Made by a program: the position numbers and the translations under genes. From Ferruginibacter lapsinanis (GTDB lineage Bacteria; Bacteroidota; Bacteroidia; Chitinophagales; Chitinophagaceae), in contig NZ_CP086063.1 of the NCBI RefSeq assembly GCF_020783315.1, positions 3,274,501 to 3,338,500 of the forward strand: 64,000 nt of DNA. Direction: 5' to 3'. The notes under the pieces were generated by a model. It saw only the letters and a program-made list of their open reading frames with translations. It was not told the origin of the DNA and ran no database searches. Of the stretch, positions 17,551 through 26,533 are shown piece by piece. The number at the start of each line of letters is the position of its first letter. Positions within the stretch are counted from its first letter, which is position 1.

Positions 17551-17644
17551 TTTATTAAATTTTAGATTTTATTAAACAATTAAAAAGTGCGTATAGCACA
17601 AGGCATCGATAACTATCGCTACCGATGTAACAGTCAATATTTGT

Positions 17645-18028
17645 CTATAGTCTGAAAACGCCATGCAATATACAAGCAGAAGGCTTTGTATATATAGGTG
17701 GTGAATGATTTTGTACTGTCTTATCTGCAACAGTATAAATAAACTTAGTTTCGTAGAGAGGATATTGGGTCAGAACAACGAAAACCGGAGCCTGAAAACT
17801 AAGGTCGTTTGAAACGCTTTTATGAGAGTCATTAATTTTGTAAAACTTGTGTTCATCATTGCAGCAACCCTTCTTCGCTTTCATTCCACATTTACCGCAC
17901 TTGTCATTATCTGAACTATAAAAATCAACTCCGGCTTTTTTACCCATACAGTAATGTATCTCCATGGCTACTCCCGAGGAGACACCCAGATACAGAAAAG
18001 CTAATATGGCTACAAAAACCTTTTTCAT
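17645..18028 (-). CDS. HYC_CC_PP family protein
   Basis: The 127-aa protein has a signal peptide (MKKVFVAILAFLYLGVSSGVA), then EIHYCMGKKAGVDFY (the HYC motif), KCGKCGMKAKKGCC (the CC motif) and a proline-containing C-terminal part (SPPIYTKPSAC). This Bacteroidota family is often found beside copper or mercury handling genes, consistent with the HMA genes directly downstream. Specific function is unknown. Confidence 0.85.
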   Translation of the reverse strand: MKKVFVAILAFLYLGVSSGVAMEIHYCMGKKAGVDFYSSDNDKCGKCGMKAKKGCCNDEHKFYKINDSHKSVSNDLSFQAPVFVVLTQYPLYETKFIYTVADKTVQNHSPPIYTKPSACILHGVFRL

Positions 18029-18094
18029 TTACTAAGTAAAGTTAACACAAAAATCTGGTTACAATGTTAATGAAGTGTTTAAGGGAACACCGGT

Positions 18095-20116
18095 TTAATT
18101 CACAAAATTCCACCGTATACCAAACCTGAATATAAATCCTTGATATACATAGTGCGGAGCAGCAAAATTATTTTTAGTAAACCCGAAGCCATTGGTAAAA
18201 TCTATTGCATTCAAATTTTCGGCTCTTAAAAAGCCTGTGAATGACTTGATCCTGAAATGTAAAAATGCAGCGATATCAGGCCTGTTTTTAATAGTAAGTG
18301 TATCCTGTGGCATAAACTGCCCCATCACCGGCGAATAGTTATATGCTTTGAATGGCGTGTAATACCTTAACTCAAGACCGGTACTCAAATTAAGATTCTT
18401 ATAAAAAACACCTTCATACGCAATTCTGTTCCTGGTAAAAATAAACGGCACTTTTATAGGGGCTGCTGCATCAGTTTGTTGTAAGGTTATATCGGCATAC
18501 CAACTCCAACGTTTAGATAATTTTATCTTTTTAGAAGCACTTGCCTGTATCAAATTAATGACCTTACTATACTGGGCTGTCTGATAATAGTTGGTAAAAT
18601 AAATATAGTTGGTAATGAAATAATTTGCAGCAGACAAACTGATAAAAGGATTATCTGCAGATACTTTAGCCACCGTAATATTTTCTTTTTTATAAGATGC
18701 TGTATTACCGAAATTAAAAGAAGACAATGTGTTATAAATAAAAGACGGACTTCTGTTCACATTAGAAAAAGACAATTTTACATTCCCCCATTTTTTATTC
18801 AAAAATCTTTCTAACATCGCATTGGCAGAGTAGTCGCCACTATTGAGGCCGTTGAGGTAAAACTCTCCATTCACTAAAATATCCCAAAGCCTGTTTCTTG
18901 TTTTGTTTCTGTATTCTCCATGCAACACAATATTGTAAAAGTTTTTGCTGCCTCCCGAAAATGTACCGGTAATATTTTCAAGCCTGGCTCCTGCCAACAA
19001 ATATTGAGCACTGTTCTTGGTATCAGGAAATTGCATCAACGAAAAATCATTGGTCACCACTTTCCATCGATCAGTCACTATCAGACTATCAGTAAACTTC
19101 TTCAATGTTGTATCGTACCATCTTTTATAAATGCCTGAATCAGCTTCCACATCTTTAAACTGATAATTGTAAGAGCTGTAAGTAAGTGTATGTTGAAAAC
19201 GAAGTTTAGAATAAAACAAATATTCAGTAGTAGAATCGTTAATAATAATAGAATCCTTTTTACCAATATCATACGATTGACGGAGAAAGAAAGTAAAATC
19301 TTTATAAATGTTGCCCGTGGTAACTGATGAATTAAATGGATTGGGAAGAGAGCCGGAATCTCTGCCCAAATTAACCGGAATAGTAAAACGTTTCGAAAAA
19401 TTCGGGCTCAGCAAAAAACTGTCATTTTTGATCCCCCCATTCTCTGACCCCTTAAGTGTATTACCCATCAACATGAAATAGGCGGCATATCTTTTTCTTT
19501 TACCCTGGTAATTACTGAATATCCTGTAACTGTTATGACTGGTATTTTGTGTAACAAAAAAACCGGGAGCAGTAATTAATTTATACTCGAAGCCAAAATT
19601 TAAATTAGGCATTGGATTTTGTGTGTGCAGTATTTTTATCATCTGCTCTTTTCCGCTGGCCAGCTGATAGCTCATTTGCGTAAAGGGCTTGGTTGTTTTA
19701 AAAAAACGGCTGTTATCCAGTGTATAGCGATAGGCATCGTATGCATGAAACCCGGCATCCCAACCTGCTTTTGTGAACGGAGTATAAATTAAAGAATATC
19801 CGGCAGAGCCGTTGTTGCCTAAATATTGCTGTGCGGCCGGTACCGAAAAATAGTTATAGAAATCATTGATAGAAGAATCGATACGGTTAGACTTGATCCC
19901 ATCTATATATTTAAAACTGATGGTAATGGAATCCTTGGCATCATCCCTGTGCTCAAAACCCAATCCGGTTCTGCCCCCGGAAGTATCTGTTGTTCCTGTA
20001 GTATTTCTTCCACGTCTCGGGCCATCGGCACCTAATTTATCAAATACCCTTCCTATTTGTGCATAGGAAAAAGTATAAGCGATCACTATAAAAAGAGTCA
20101 GGAGTAATTTCTTCAT
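18095..20116 (-). CDS. Putative porin (Porin_10 family)
   Basis: The 673-aa protein from the ATG at 20116 has the signal peptide MKKLLLTLFIVIAYTFSYAQ. A short Gly/Arg-rich linker follows (DGPRRGRNTTGTTDTSGG). Then comes a long beta-barrel with the family's typical YSLIYTPFTKAGWDAGFHAY and FRTKTT-like FFKTTKPFTQMSYQLASG segment, ending in an aromatic strand (FIFRFGIRWNFVN). It is an outer-membrane channel of unknown selectivity. It follows the metal cluster but has its own upstream region. Confidence 0.85.
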   Translation of the reverse strand: MKKLLLTLFIVIAYTFSYAQIGRVFDKLGADGPRRGRNTTGTTDTSGGRTGLGFEHRDDAKDSITISFKYIDGIKSNRIDSSINDFYNYFSVPAAQQYLGNNGSAGYSLIYTPFTKAGWDAGFHAYDAYRYTLDNSRFFKTTKPFTQMSYQLASGKEQMIKILHTQNPMPNLNFGFEYKLITAPGFFVTQNTSHNSYRIFSNYQGKRKRYAAYFMLMGNTLKGSENGGIKNDSFLLSPNFSKRFTIPVNLGRDSGSLPNPFNSSVTTGNIYKDFTFFLRQSYDIGKKDSIIINDSTTEYLFYSKLRFQHTLTYSSYNYQFKDVEADSGIYKRWYDTTLKKFTDSLIVTDRWKVVTNDFSLMQFPDTKNSAQYLLAGARLENITGTFSGGSKNFYNIVLHGEYRNKTRNRLWDILVNGEFYLNGLNSGDYSANAMLERFLNKKWGNVKLSFSNVNRSPSFIYNTLSSFNFGNTASYKKENITVAKVSADNPFISLSAANYFITNYIYFTNYYQTAQYSKVINLIQASASKKIKLSKRWSWYADITLQQTDAAAPIKVPFIFTRNRIAYEGVFYKNLNLSTGLELRYYTPFKAYNYSPVMGQFMPQDTLTIKNRPDIAAFLHFRIKSFTGFLRAENLNAIDFTNGFGFTKNNFAAPHYVYQGFIFRFGIRWNFVN

Positions 20117-20290
20117 TCTTTGATATTGCAGCAAAAATATGTATAATTAATTATAGAGTTTCGGCGGGTAGGTTGTTGATTTTCACAAAGTCTACTAAGG
20201 ATGCACTGCGTTACACAGAGAGAATCTTCGAGTTAATGAACTTTCTCGGTGCCCTTTGTGCATTCTTGATGTATCTCAGTGAAATAAAAA

Positions 20291-20334
20291 AGCCACAGAG
20301 AAAACATTCTAATCAGAATACTATCTCTGTGACT
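20291..20334 (-). terminator. Terminator of purine nucleoside phosphorylase gene
   Basis: On the minus strand the stem AGTCACAGAGA...TCTCTGTGGCT, with an inner ATTCT/AGAAT hairpin, is followed by TTTTTTATTTC. It is directly past the stop codon at 20359. Confidence 0.75.
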
Positions 20335-20358
20335 GTTCAGCGTTAAACTTCTAAAAAT

Positions 20359-21168
20359 TTATATCGCCGCTACCAATTCTTTGAATATATGTGTAAAATT
20401 AGGCTCCGCATGTTTGGCAGCCTCTAACACTTCTTCATGCGTAATTACATTTTCTTCTTCCCTGATACCCACATCAGTAATAACACTCATGGCAAATACA
20501 TGCAATCCCATATGATTGGCCACAATACACTCAGGCACCGTACTCATACCTACTGCATCGCCACCTAAGGTTTCTATCATCAGGTATTCTGCTTTGGTTT
20601 CAAAAGTAGGACCCGTTACTGCAACGTATACCCCCTCCTGTACTTTGATATTTGCCTTAGCAGCAACATCTTTTGCTTTGGCGATCAGGTGCTTTTTGTA
20701 TGGCTCTGTCATATCCGGAAAACGTGGCCCCATCGCCTTGTCGTTTTTCCCGATCAACGGATTAACCGTCAGCTGACTGATATGATCAGTAATGATCATC
20801 AGGTCTCCTACTTTGTATTTCCTGTTCACCCCACCTGCCGCATTACTCAGCAATAAAGTTTGTATCCCCAAAAACTTCATCACCCTGATAGGGAAAACCA
20901 CTTCATGCATGGTATACCCTTCGTAATAATGAAAACGGCCCGCCATTGCCACTACCTTCTTTCCTCCCAATTCGCCAAAAATCAATTTGCCGCTATGCCC
21001 CTCTACCGTACTAACCGGAAAATGAGGAATATCCCCGTAAGGGATCTCTTTTTCCGCTTTAATTTCGGCTGCAAAGTTGCCTAAACCACTACCTAATACA
21101 ATACCAACACTCGGAGTTTCTCCGTAAATTTTTTGAATGTAAGCAACCGCTTCATTAATTTTTTGCAT
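20359..21168 (-). CDS. Purine-nucleoside phosphorylase (PNP/MTAP family 2)
   Basis: The start is one of two adjacent ATGs (21171 or 21168), giving about 269 aa. The longer reading from 21261 has a poor N-terminus. Motifs: VGIVLGSGLGNFAAEI (phosphate-binding Gly/Ser loop), GRFHYYEGYTMHEVVFPIR, LLLSNAAGGVNRKYKVGDLM, and AVTGPTFETKAEYLMIETLG. The latter carries the Glu and Met contacts of trimeric PNPs. It cleaves inosine/guanosine with phosphate to the base and ribose 1-phosphate (purine salvage). It is divergent from sucC. Confidence 0.93.
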   Translation of the reverse strand: MQKINEAVAYIQKIYGETPSVGIVLGSGLGNFAAEIKAEKEIPYGDIPHFPVSTVEGHSGKLIFGELGGKKVVAMAGRFHYYEGYTMHEVVFPIRVMKFLGIQTLLLSNAAGGVNRKYKVGDLMIITDHISQLTVNPLIGKNDKAMGPRFPDMTEPYKKHLIAKAKDVAAKANIKVQEGVYVAVTGPTFETKAEYLMIETLGGDAVGMSTVPECIVANHMGLHVFAMSVITDVGIREEENVITHEEVLEAAKHAEPNFTHIFKELVAAI

Positions 21169-21315
21169 CATGTTTTTATAAAATTTGTAGGCTAAGGTAC
21201 AGAATTCTGTATTATTTATAATACTGGCATCGTTTGCATAAAGAAACAACCTAAAATCCAAACCCGGAAATCATAACTCAATACACTTTATTATCTTCGC
21301 CAAAACTTTTAAAAA

Positions 21316-22527
21316 ATGAATCTTCACGAATACCAAGCCAAAGAGCTTTTAAAAAAGTACAATGTTCCGGTACAGGAAGGCATTGCCTGTAATACACCCG
21401 GTGAAGCTGAGGAAGCTTACAGACAAATTAAAACACAATACGGCAGCAACTTCGCTGTAGTTAAGGCGCAGATTCACGCCGGCGGACGTGGTAAAGGAAC
21501 CATCGTAGGTAAAGACCAACGTGGTGTGGCTGTTGGTAAAAATGGCGATGCGGTAAAAGAGATCGCACAAAACCTGATCGGCGGTACATTGGTAACCATC
21601 CAAACAGGACCTGCAGGTAAAGTAGTCAATAAAGTATTAGTAGCACAGGATGTATATTATGATGGCCCTAACCCGGTAAAAGAATTTTACCTGTCTGTAT
21701 TGATGGACAGAGCCAAAGGCCAGAACGTTATCATGTACAGCACCGAAGGTGGTATGAACATTGAAGACGTGGCACACGATACTCCTGAAAAAATATTCAG
21801 AGAATGGGTTTACCCGGGTGGTGGACTACAAGGTTTCCAGGCACGTAAGATCGCTTTCAACTTAGGTTTAAGCGGAGATGCTTTCAAAAACTGCGTAAAA
21901 TTTGTAACCAATCTGTACAATGCATATGTAGGATTAGATTGCAGCATGCTGGAAATTAACCCTCTTTTCAAAACAAGTGATGATAAGATCATTGCGGTGG
22001 ATTGTAAAATGGATGTTGATGACAACGCTCTAACCCGTCACCCCGATGTAGCAGGTTTAAGAGATGTGAATGAAGAAGATCCTACCGAAGTAGAAGCAGG
22101 CAAACACAACCTGAACTTTGTAAAATTAGATGGTAACGTAGGTTGTATGGTAAACGGTGCCGGTTTGGCAATGGCTACCATGGATATGATCAAATTAAGT
22201 GGTGGTGAACCCGCTAACTTCCTGGACGTAGGTGGTACTGCCAACGCACAAACTGTAGAAGCCGGTTTCCGTATCATCTTAAAAGATCCTAAAGTAAAAG
22301 CAATATTGATCAACATCTTTGGTGGTATCGTTCGTTGCGATCGTGTGGCACAAGGTGTCATCGATGCATACAATTCTATCGGAACTATCAACATCCCTAT
22401 CATTGTTCGTTTACAAGGAACCAATGCAGATGTTGCAAAAGAATTAATTGACAAAAGCGGTTTAAAAGTACAAAGTGCTATCTTATTAAGCGAAGCAGCA
22501 GCTTTGGTGAATAAAGCAGTAGCATAA
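21316..22527 (+). CDS. sucC: Succinate-CoA ligase (ADP-forming) subunit beta
   Basis: The 403-aa protein has an ATP-grasp domain (MNLHEYQAKELLKKYNVPV, AVVKAQIHAGGRGKGTIVGK) with metal-binding CSMLEINPLF (about residues 212-221). The C-terminal CoA-ligase half holds FLDVGGTANAQTVEAGF and ILINIFGGIVRCDRVAQGVI. It catalyses the substrate-level phosphorylation step of the TCA cycle with SucD. The next gene is not sucD; the alpha subunit is presumably elsewhere. A strong terminator follows at 22553-22580. Confidence 0.97.
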   Translation: MNLHEYQAKELLKKYNVPVQEGIACNTPGEAEEAYRQIKTQYGSNFAVVKAQIHAGGRGKGTIVGKDQRGVAVGKNGDAVKEIAQNLIGGTLVTIQTGPAGKVVNKVLVAQDVYYDGPNPVKEFYLSVLMDRAKGQNVIMYSTEGGMNIEDVAHDTPEKIFREWVYPGGGLQGFQARKIAFNLGLSGDAFKNCVKFVTNLYNAYVGLDCSMLEINPLFKTSDDKIIAVDCKMDVDDNALTRHPDVAGLRDVNEEDPTEVEAGKHNLNFVKLDGNVGCMVNGAGLAMATMDMIKLSGGEPANFLDVGGTANAQTVEAGFRIILKDPKVKAILINIFGGIVRCDRVAQGVIDAYNSIGTINIPIIVRLQGTNADVAKELIDKSGLKVQSAILLSEAAALVNKAVA

Positions 22528-22552
22528 TTTACAAACGTTTTTATAATACTCG

Positions 22553-22580
22553 AATCCCATCCGCCGCGGCGGATGGGATT
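22553..22580 (+). terminator. sucC terminator
   Basis: A perfect 28-nt palindrome, aatcccatccgccg/cggcggatgggatt, runs into TTTTTT. It shares the outer AATCCCAT/ATGGGATT words with the RND-operon terminator at 44272-44313. Confidence 0.92.
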
Positions 22581-22700
22581 TTTTATGGAACAAACATTTT
22601 TGCTTTGGTCATCATCGTTGTGTCACTCACTTGTACGGCATACCATTATTGAGCTTTTATCAAAGCGAAGATTATCTCAACATTTATTACTTTTATAGAC

Positions 22701-23081
22701 ATGTTTACCTATTTCCTTTGCTGGTTCCCAATGCTCCTGATAGCCATCCTCAATGGCACAGCAAGAGACCTATGGTATAAAAAATATCTTGGCGAATTAA
22801 CAGCCCATCAGGTCTCAACCATTTCCTTGATCATCATGTTTGGTGTATACATCAATTGTATTGTAAAAATGATCCCTCCCCGATCCGGAGAGCAGGCCGT
22901 TTATATTGGCCTGCTTTGGTTGGCACTTACATTGCTCTTCGAATTTGGTTTTGGTCTTGCCCGTGGCAACGCTCTATCTAATCTTTTGGCAGAGTACAAT
23001 ATTTTAAAAGGCCGTGTTTGGATATTCATTCCTATCTGGGTAGCCATCGCCCCTTATCTATTTTATAAGATCAACTCTTAA
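22701..23081 (+). CDS. Conserved membrane protein of unknown function
   Basis: The 126-aa protein has about four hydrophobic helices (FTYFLCWFPMLLIAILNG, VSTISLIIMFGVYINCIV, YIGLLWLALTLLFEFGFG, VWIFIPIWVAIAPYLFY). The conserved-looking polar loop is GTARDLWYKKYLGELTAHQ. No named family is recognised. It is followed 13 bp later by a GNAT gene and may be co-transcribed with it. Confidence 0.7.
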   Translation: MFTYFLCWFPMLLIAILNGTARDLWYKKYLGELTAHQVSTISLIIMFGVYINCIVKMIPPRSGEQAVYIGLLWLALTLLFEFGFGLARGNALSNLLAEYNILKGRVWIFIPIWVAIAPYLFYKINS

Positions 23082-23094
23082 CAGCCCATTCAGC

Positions 23095-23601
23095 ATGATA
23101 ACACTTGAACCATTTGAAAGAACAGATTTTGAAAGATTGATTAATTGGATCGATACCGAAGAAATATTGGTTCAATTCGGCGGACCAATATTTTCATTCC
23201 CACTAACAATAGAACAATTGGAAGCCTATACAAATGACAAACAAAGACTTTCCTTTAAGGTGGTAGACCAATCAAGTAAAACACCTATCGGGCACGCCGA
23301 ACTTTTTCCGTCAGACGATAACAAGACAATGAAAATTTGCAGGATCCTCATTGGCGACAAACAAAAACGTGGACAAGGACTTGGTCAGCAAATAATAAAT
23401 GAGTTATTGAAAATATCATTCATAACACTTGGCAAAGAAAGAGCAGAACTCAATGTGTACGACTGGAATACAAGCGCCATCAAGTGTTATGAAAAAGTTG
23501 GCTTTACCATAAATCCGGATAAAATATTTACATCAACCGTAAAAGAAAATACCTGGACAGCCATAAATATGACCATCGACAAACAACATTGGATAAGCTA
23601 A
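23095..23601 (+). CDS. GNAT-family N-acetyltransferase
   Basis: The 168-aa protein has the GNAT fold: ITLEPFERTDFERLINWI, and the acetyl-CoA pyrophosphate-binding loop ILIGDKQKRGQGLGQQII (Q/RxxGxG/A, about residues 83-100). The C-terminal strand-helix is ELNVYDWNTSAIKCYEKVGF. This is a RimJ/RimL-like organisation. Substrate is unknown. It is probably co-transcribed with the upstream membrane protein. Confidence 0.88.
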   Translation: MITLEPFERTDFERLINWIDTEEILVQFGGPIFSFPLTIEQLEAYTNDKQRLSFKVVDQSSKTPIGHAELFPSDDNKTMKICRILIGDKQKRGQGLGQQIINELLKISFITLGKERAELNVYDWNTSAIKCYEKVGFTINPDKIFTSTVKENTWTAINMTIDKQHWIS

Positions 23602-23806
23602 CACAACAACAACCGATCAATATTACCAGTGCATTAAATGACTTGATAAGGAAAGAAATTGTAGCATAACAAATGTCATTGGCGCTATAAACAATACAAA
23701 ATGTATAAGACTAAAAGGTTGATTTTTAACTAAATATATTTTTTAACAGCGGCACATAATGTCATATATTTATGTGTTGTAGGTAATTAGCAAACATCAT
23801 AAAAAC

Positions 23807-24583
23807 ATGTCGTACTCCTTTGACATAGTAGACCAAAAGGTTAATGAGACTGAATTTTTTCTCAGGAAAATGATTGAAGCTAAAAGCAATTGGTTTGAAT
23901 TTTCTTGTTATTTAACCGCATTCCTATCATCATCCAGAGCAATTACATTAGCGCTACAGCGATTCAAATTTATTTCTGGATTTGATGAATGGTATAATCC
24001 GAAGCAAGCAGCTCTAAAATCTGACCCACTTGCTAAATTCATCTTAGAGGTAAGAAACGATAATGTTCACGGTGGACCAAATCCAGTTGTAGGAGGCTCT
24101 TTTTACAGAGGAGAATCAGAATATCGCTTCAAAGACCAAGATAAATTGGAGTATAAAGACATCGTTTCATGCTGTCGAGTTCACTTTATAAATCTTCTTG
24201 AAATTGTGTATGACTGTTACTTAGTTTTAGGTATTCATGTAGACCCACAACAATATTATACCCGTGAACACTTTACAACTATGGGTTTAACGATTGATGA
24301 TGCTGAACTTGAAATTTGGGGATGGATAATGGACTCTTACATTGAGGATGGGTTCGACGAAGATGATAGATGGCATGAATTGCGTAGCAAAGTTGGTGAA
24401 TGTAAAATCAATCATCTGTTCAACGGTTACTTAGGAAAAGTCACACCCCAACCCGTTATTCCAGATAGAATTGCAGACTTTGATTTTACTGACGAAGAAA
24501 AAGGATGGGTTTACATACCGCCTGGATTTGAAACTATCGAGGATTATATAAATTCTCTAGACAAAAAGGTAGACAGAACTTGA
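23807..24583 (+). CDS. Hypothetical protein with HEPN-like RxxxxH motif
   Basis: This is a 258-aa soluble protein. The N-terminal half looks helical (ETEFFLRKMIEAKSNWFEFS) and contains EVRNDNVHGG, giving R83-x4-H88. This spacing matches the RX4-6H catalytic motif of HEPN RNases and nucleotide-binding HEPN domains. The C-terminal part is acidic (DSYIEDGFDEDDRWHELRSK). No partner nucleotidyltransferase gene is adjacent. The HEPN call is inference from one motif plus helical character. It is bounded downstream by a palindromic repeat. Confidence 0.6.
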   Translation: MSYSFDIVDQKVNETEFFLRKMIEAKSNWFEFSCYLTAFLSSSRAITLALQRFKFISGFDEWYNPKQAALKSDPLAKFILEVRNDNVHGGPNPVVGGSFYRGESEYRFKDQDKLEYKDIVSCCRVHFINLLEIVYDCYLVLGIHVDPQQYYTREHFTTMGLTIDDAELEIWGWIMDSYIEDGFDEDDRWHELRSKVGECKINHLFNGYLGKVTPQPVIPDRIADFDFTDEEKGWVYIPPGFETIEDYINSLDKKVDRT

Positions 24584-24591
24584 ATAACTGT

Positions 24592-24665
24592 CTGCCGCAC
24601 CGGTTCGTGGCACACGAAACGGCAAGCTTAATGTTGTTTCGTGTGCCACGAACCAAGGCGAAGAA
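24592..24665. repeat. 74-bp palindromic repeat, copy A
   Basis: The left arm ggttcgtggcacacgaaac (24602-24620) pairs perfectly over 19 bp with gtttcgtgtgccacgaacc (24636-24654) around a 15-nt loop. Flanks are ctgccgcac on the left and aaggcgaagaa on the right. A near-identical copy lies at 25096-25169 and a half-copy at 27182-27211. It starts 9 bp after the HEPN-like gene and may also act as its terminator. Confidence 0.9.
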
Positions 24666-24701
24666 AAAAATAAAATATTTTTCAGATTTATAATTCAACA
24701 T

Positions 24702-25085
24702 ATGCTTAAAAAACTCCTGACCATCATTTTATTTTTTTCTACAATTGACAGTTATTCCCAGTCGAAACAAATTGTTGGCTCATGGCTTTTCCGTGATTCA
24801 GCGAATGCAATTTCATTTTTCATAAAAGAGAATGGAACTATCGAAAAAAGGGCTGGACTTGCTGGTGAATATATTTGGGATAAAGCTCCTCAAATTGGTA
24901 CATATACATTCAATAAACAAGCAACCCTTGTGATAACTTGGGCAGATAAAAGTATTGAAAATGGTAAGGTAAAATTTGTTGATAACTTCACTGCAGAAAT
25001 TCAATTTACAAGTCCAAAAAATAAGGTTAAAAAGATATACACTTTCAAAAAAATAGTTGATGAAGAAGTCGTACCGGACAAGTAA
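24702..25085 (+). CDS. Small secreted protein, lipocalin-like
   Basis: The 127-aa protein has a signal peptide (MLKKLLTIILFFSTIDSYSQ) followed by a small all-beta pattern: KQIVGSWLFRDSANAISFFI, GTYTFNKQATLVITWADKSI, FTAEIQFTSPKNKVKKIYTF. The IVGSW start is typical of lipocalin-like/DUF domains of Bacteroidota. Function is unknown. It sits between two copies of the 74-bp palindromic repeat. Confidence 0.7.
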   Translation: MLKKLLTIILFFSTIDSYSQSKQIVGSWLFRDSANAISFFIKENGTIEKRAGLAGEYIWDKAPQIGTYTFNKQATLVITWADKSIENGKVKFVDNFTAEIQFTSPKNKVKKIYTFKKIVDEEVVPDK

Positions 25086-25095
25086 CAGCAGCCAA

Positions 25096-25169
25096 CTGCC
25101 GCACCGGTACGTGGCACACGAAACGGCAAGCTTAATGTTGTTTCGTGTGCCACGAACCAAGGCGAAGAA
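25096..25169. repeat. 74-bp palindromic repeat, copy B
   Basis: Same 74-nt layout as copy A at 24592. The left arm differs by a single base (ggtacg instead of ggttcg), leaving one unpaired position in the 19-bp stem. The loop (ggcaagcttaatgtt) and right flank (aaggcgaagaa) are identical. Confidence 0.9.
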
Positions 25170-25203
25170 TAAGAAATTTTGAAGTAACATATCTATCAAT
25201 TTA

Positions 25204-25707
25204 ATGAACAGGAACGAAACTATTCTAAACGAGCCAAAAGAACTGGTTGTTAGAGGAAGCTATAAACGGCCAATAATTCTTGCAATTTTGTTATCAATTC
25301 CATGTATTGGACTTTTGACTGAGTCGCTTGACAATTGGAAAAAACTTATCAACGAAACTAACTACCTAATGATACTGCTTGTTTTTTTCATATATGGCAT
25401 GTCAATTTACTATTGGTTCAAAGTCTTTGATAAAAGAATCAAACTAATAATAAATTCGAAAGGCATTTGGAGTTTAAAAACTGGCTTTATCGATTGGTCA
25501 AACTTCTGGTATTTTTATATCAAAGAAGAGAAAACGACTAAGGCTGGCACGTTTCATTTTATCATACTCAAGGTAAAAAACGATGAGAAAGATTACAAAA
25601 TAGATCTTACCTTTTACGATAAAACATATGAAGAGGTTAAAGAAGCGATAAATATTAACTCTAAAAAATATCCGGCAATCGACCTAGGCTTTGAAAAAAA
25701 TGCATAA
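25204..25707 (+). CDS. Membrane protein with PH-like C-terminal domain (STM3941-like)
   Basis: The 167-aa protein has two hydrophobic helices (PIILAILLSIPCIGLLT and YLMILLVFFIYGMSIYYWF). A cytoplasmic beta-rich domain follows (LIINSKGIWSLKTGFIDWSN ... IKEEKTTKAGTFHFIILKVK), reminiscent of STM3941-type PH-like proteins. Family assignment is tentative and function unknown. The start codon at 25204 lies 35 bp after palindromic repeat copy B. Confidence 0.65.
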   Translation: MNRNETILNEPKELVVRGSYKRPIILAILLSIPCIGLLTESLDNWKKLINETNYLMILLVFFIYGMSIYYWFKVFDKRIKLIINSKGIWSLKTGFIDWSNFWYFYIKEEKTTKAGTFHFIILKVKNDEKDYKIDLTFYDKTYEEVKEAININSKKYPAIDLGFEKNA

Positions 25708-25963
25708 AACTTCGCACATCATGGGGCTTTATGCTATTGGGGCTTTTTCCACCGCTGTAGGTGTTTCAATATCCCACATAAGCCAACTGTAACAAGTATA
25801 ACATGCCGCCGTCTGGTCTCCTACCAACGGCACAATTTTAAAAGAGCCCTCTTATCTCCATATAACATTTCATCAAATATTACAGTGGCATATCAATCCT
25901 GCTGGTCAGAGACCAGGCGGGGGGGCATTCTGAATAGCAACATATTTTAAACTAAAAAAGAAT

Positions 25964-26368
25964 GGTAACCTATCCTACTTACGTCATCTATGTATCCTAG
26001 TTAGATGGGGTAACCTATCCTCTTTACGTCATCTATATATCCTAGTTAGATGGGGTAACCTATCCTCTTTACGTCATCTATATATCCTAGTTAGATGGGG
26101 TAACCTATCCTCTTTACGTCATCTATCTATCCTAGTTAGATCGGGTAACCTATCCTCTTTACGTCATCTATCTATCCTAGTTAGATTGGGTAACCTTTCC
26201 TACTTACGTCATCAACATATCCTAGTTAGGTTATGTAACCTATCCAACTTATGTTATCTGCCTATCTTGGTTGGGTTTGGTAAGCTATCCTACTTATATC
26301 ATCTACGTATCTTAGTTAGGTTAGGTAACTTATCTAGGTATGGTCACTAACGTAATCAGGATAGGTTG
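25964..26368. repeat. 45-bp tandem repeat (minisatellite), about nine copies
   Basis: Units begin at 25964, 26009, 26054, 26099, 26144, 26189, 26234, 26279 and 26324, each exactly 45 bp apart. A unit starts ggtaacctatcct. Each unit splits into two related half-units of about 22-23 bp, TATCCTctTTAcgTcatc and TATCCTagTTAgaTgggg. Copies 2-5 are nearly identical, and divergence grows toward the 3' end. No reading frame covers it. Confidence 0.93.
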
Positions 26369-26423
26369 AGTAACATAGCTTAGTTAGATTTAAAACCAAT
26401 CCAGGATAGGTATAAACAATAAA

Positions 26424-26445
26424 AAACCCGTCGAAAGGCGGGTTT
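26424..26445 (-). terminator. Orphan terminator-like hairpin
   Basis: The stem aaacccg / cgggttt with loop tcgaaagg is followed on the minus strand by TTTTTTATTG, so it would terminate leftward transcription. No minus-strand gene lies upstream of it, and all nearby genes are on the plus strand. Confidence 0.6.
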
Positions 26446-26476
26446 ACAATAAAGGCTTGTTTTAGTTTACTCTATG

Positions 26477-26510
26477 CCGTTGTTGGTCGCCTGACCAACA
26501 ACCTTCAATA
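26477..26510. repeat. TGGTCGCCTGACCA palindromic repeat, copy 1
   Basis: The core gttgttggtcgcctgacc (26479 onward) is palindromic through aacaac at 26502, and 34 bp are shared with 44338-44371 with a single mismatch. A conserved GGCGAAGAA word (reverse strand, 26525-26533) and a second palindrome (26534-26591) follow. Confidence 0.85.
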
Positions 26511-26533
26511 TACCTTCCGCCATTTTCTTCGCC

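Noticed and set aside
25964..26368. CRISPR array
   Set aside because: Units are contiguous 45-bp tandem copies with no unique spacers, and no cas genes are nearby.
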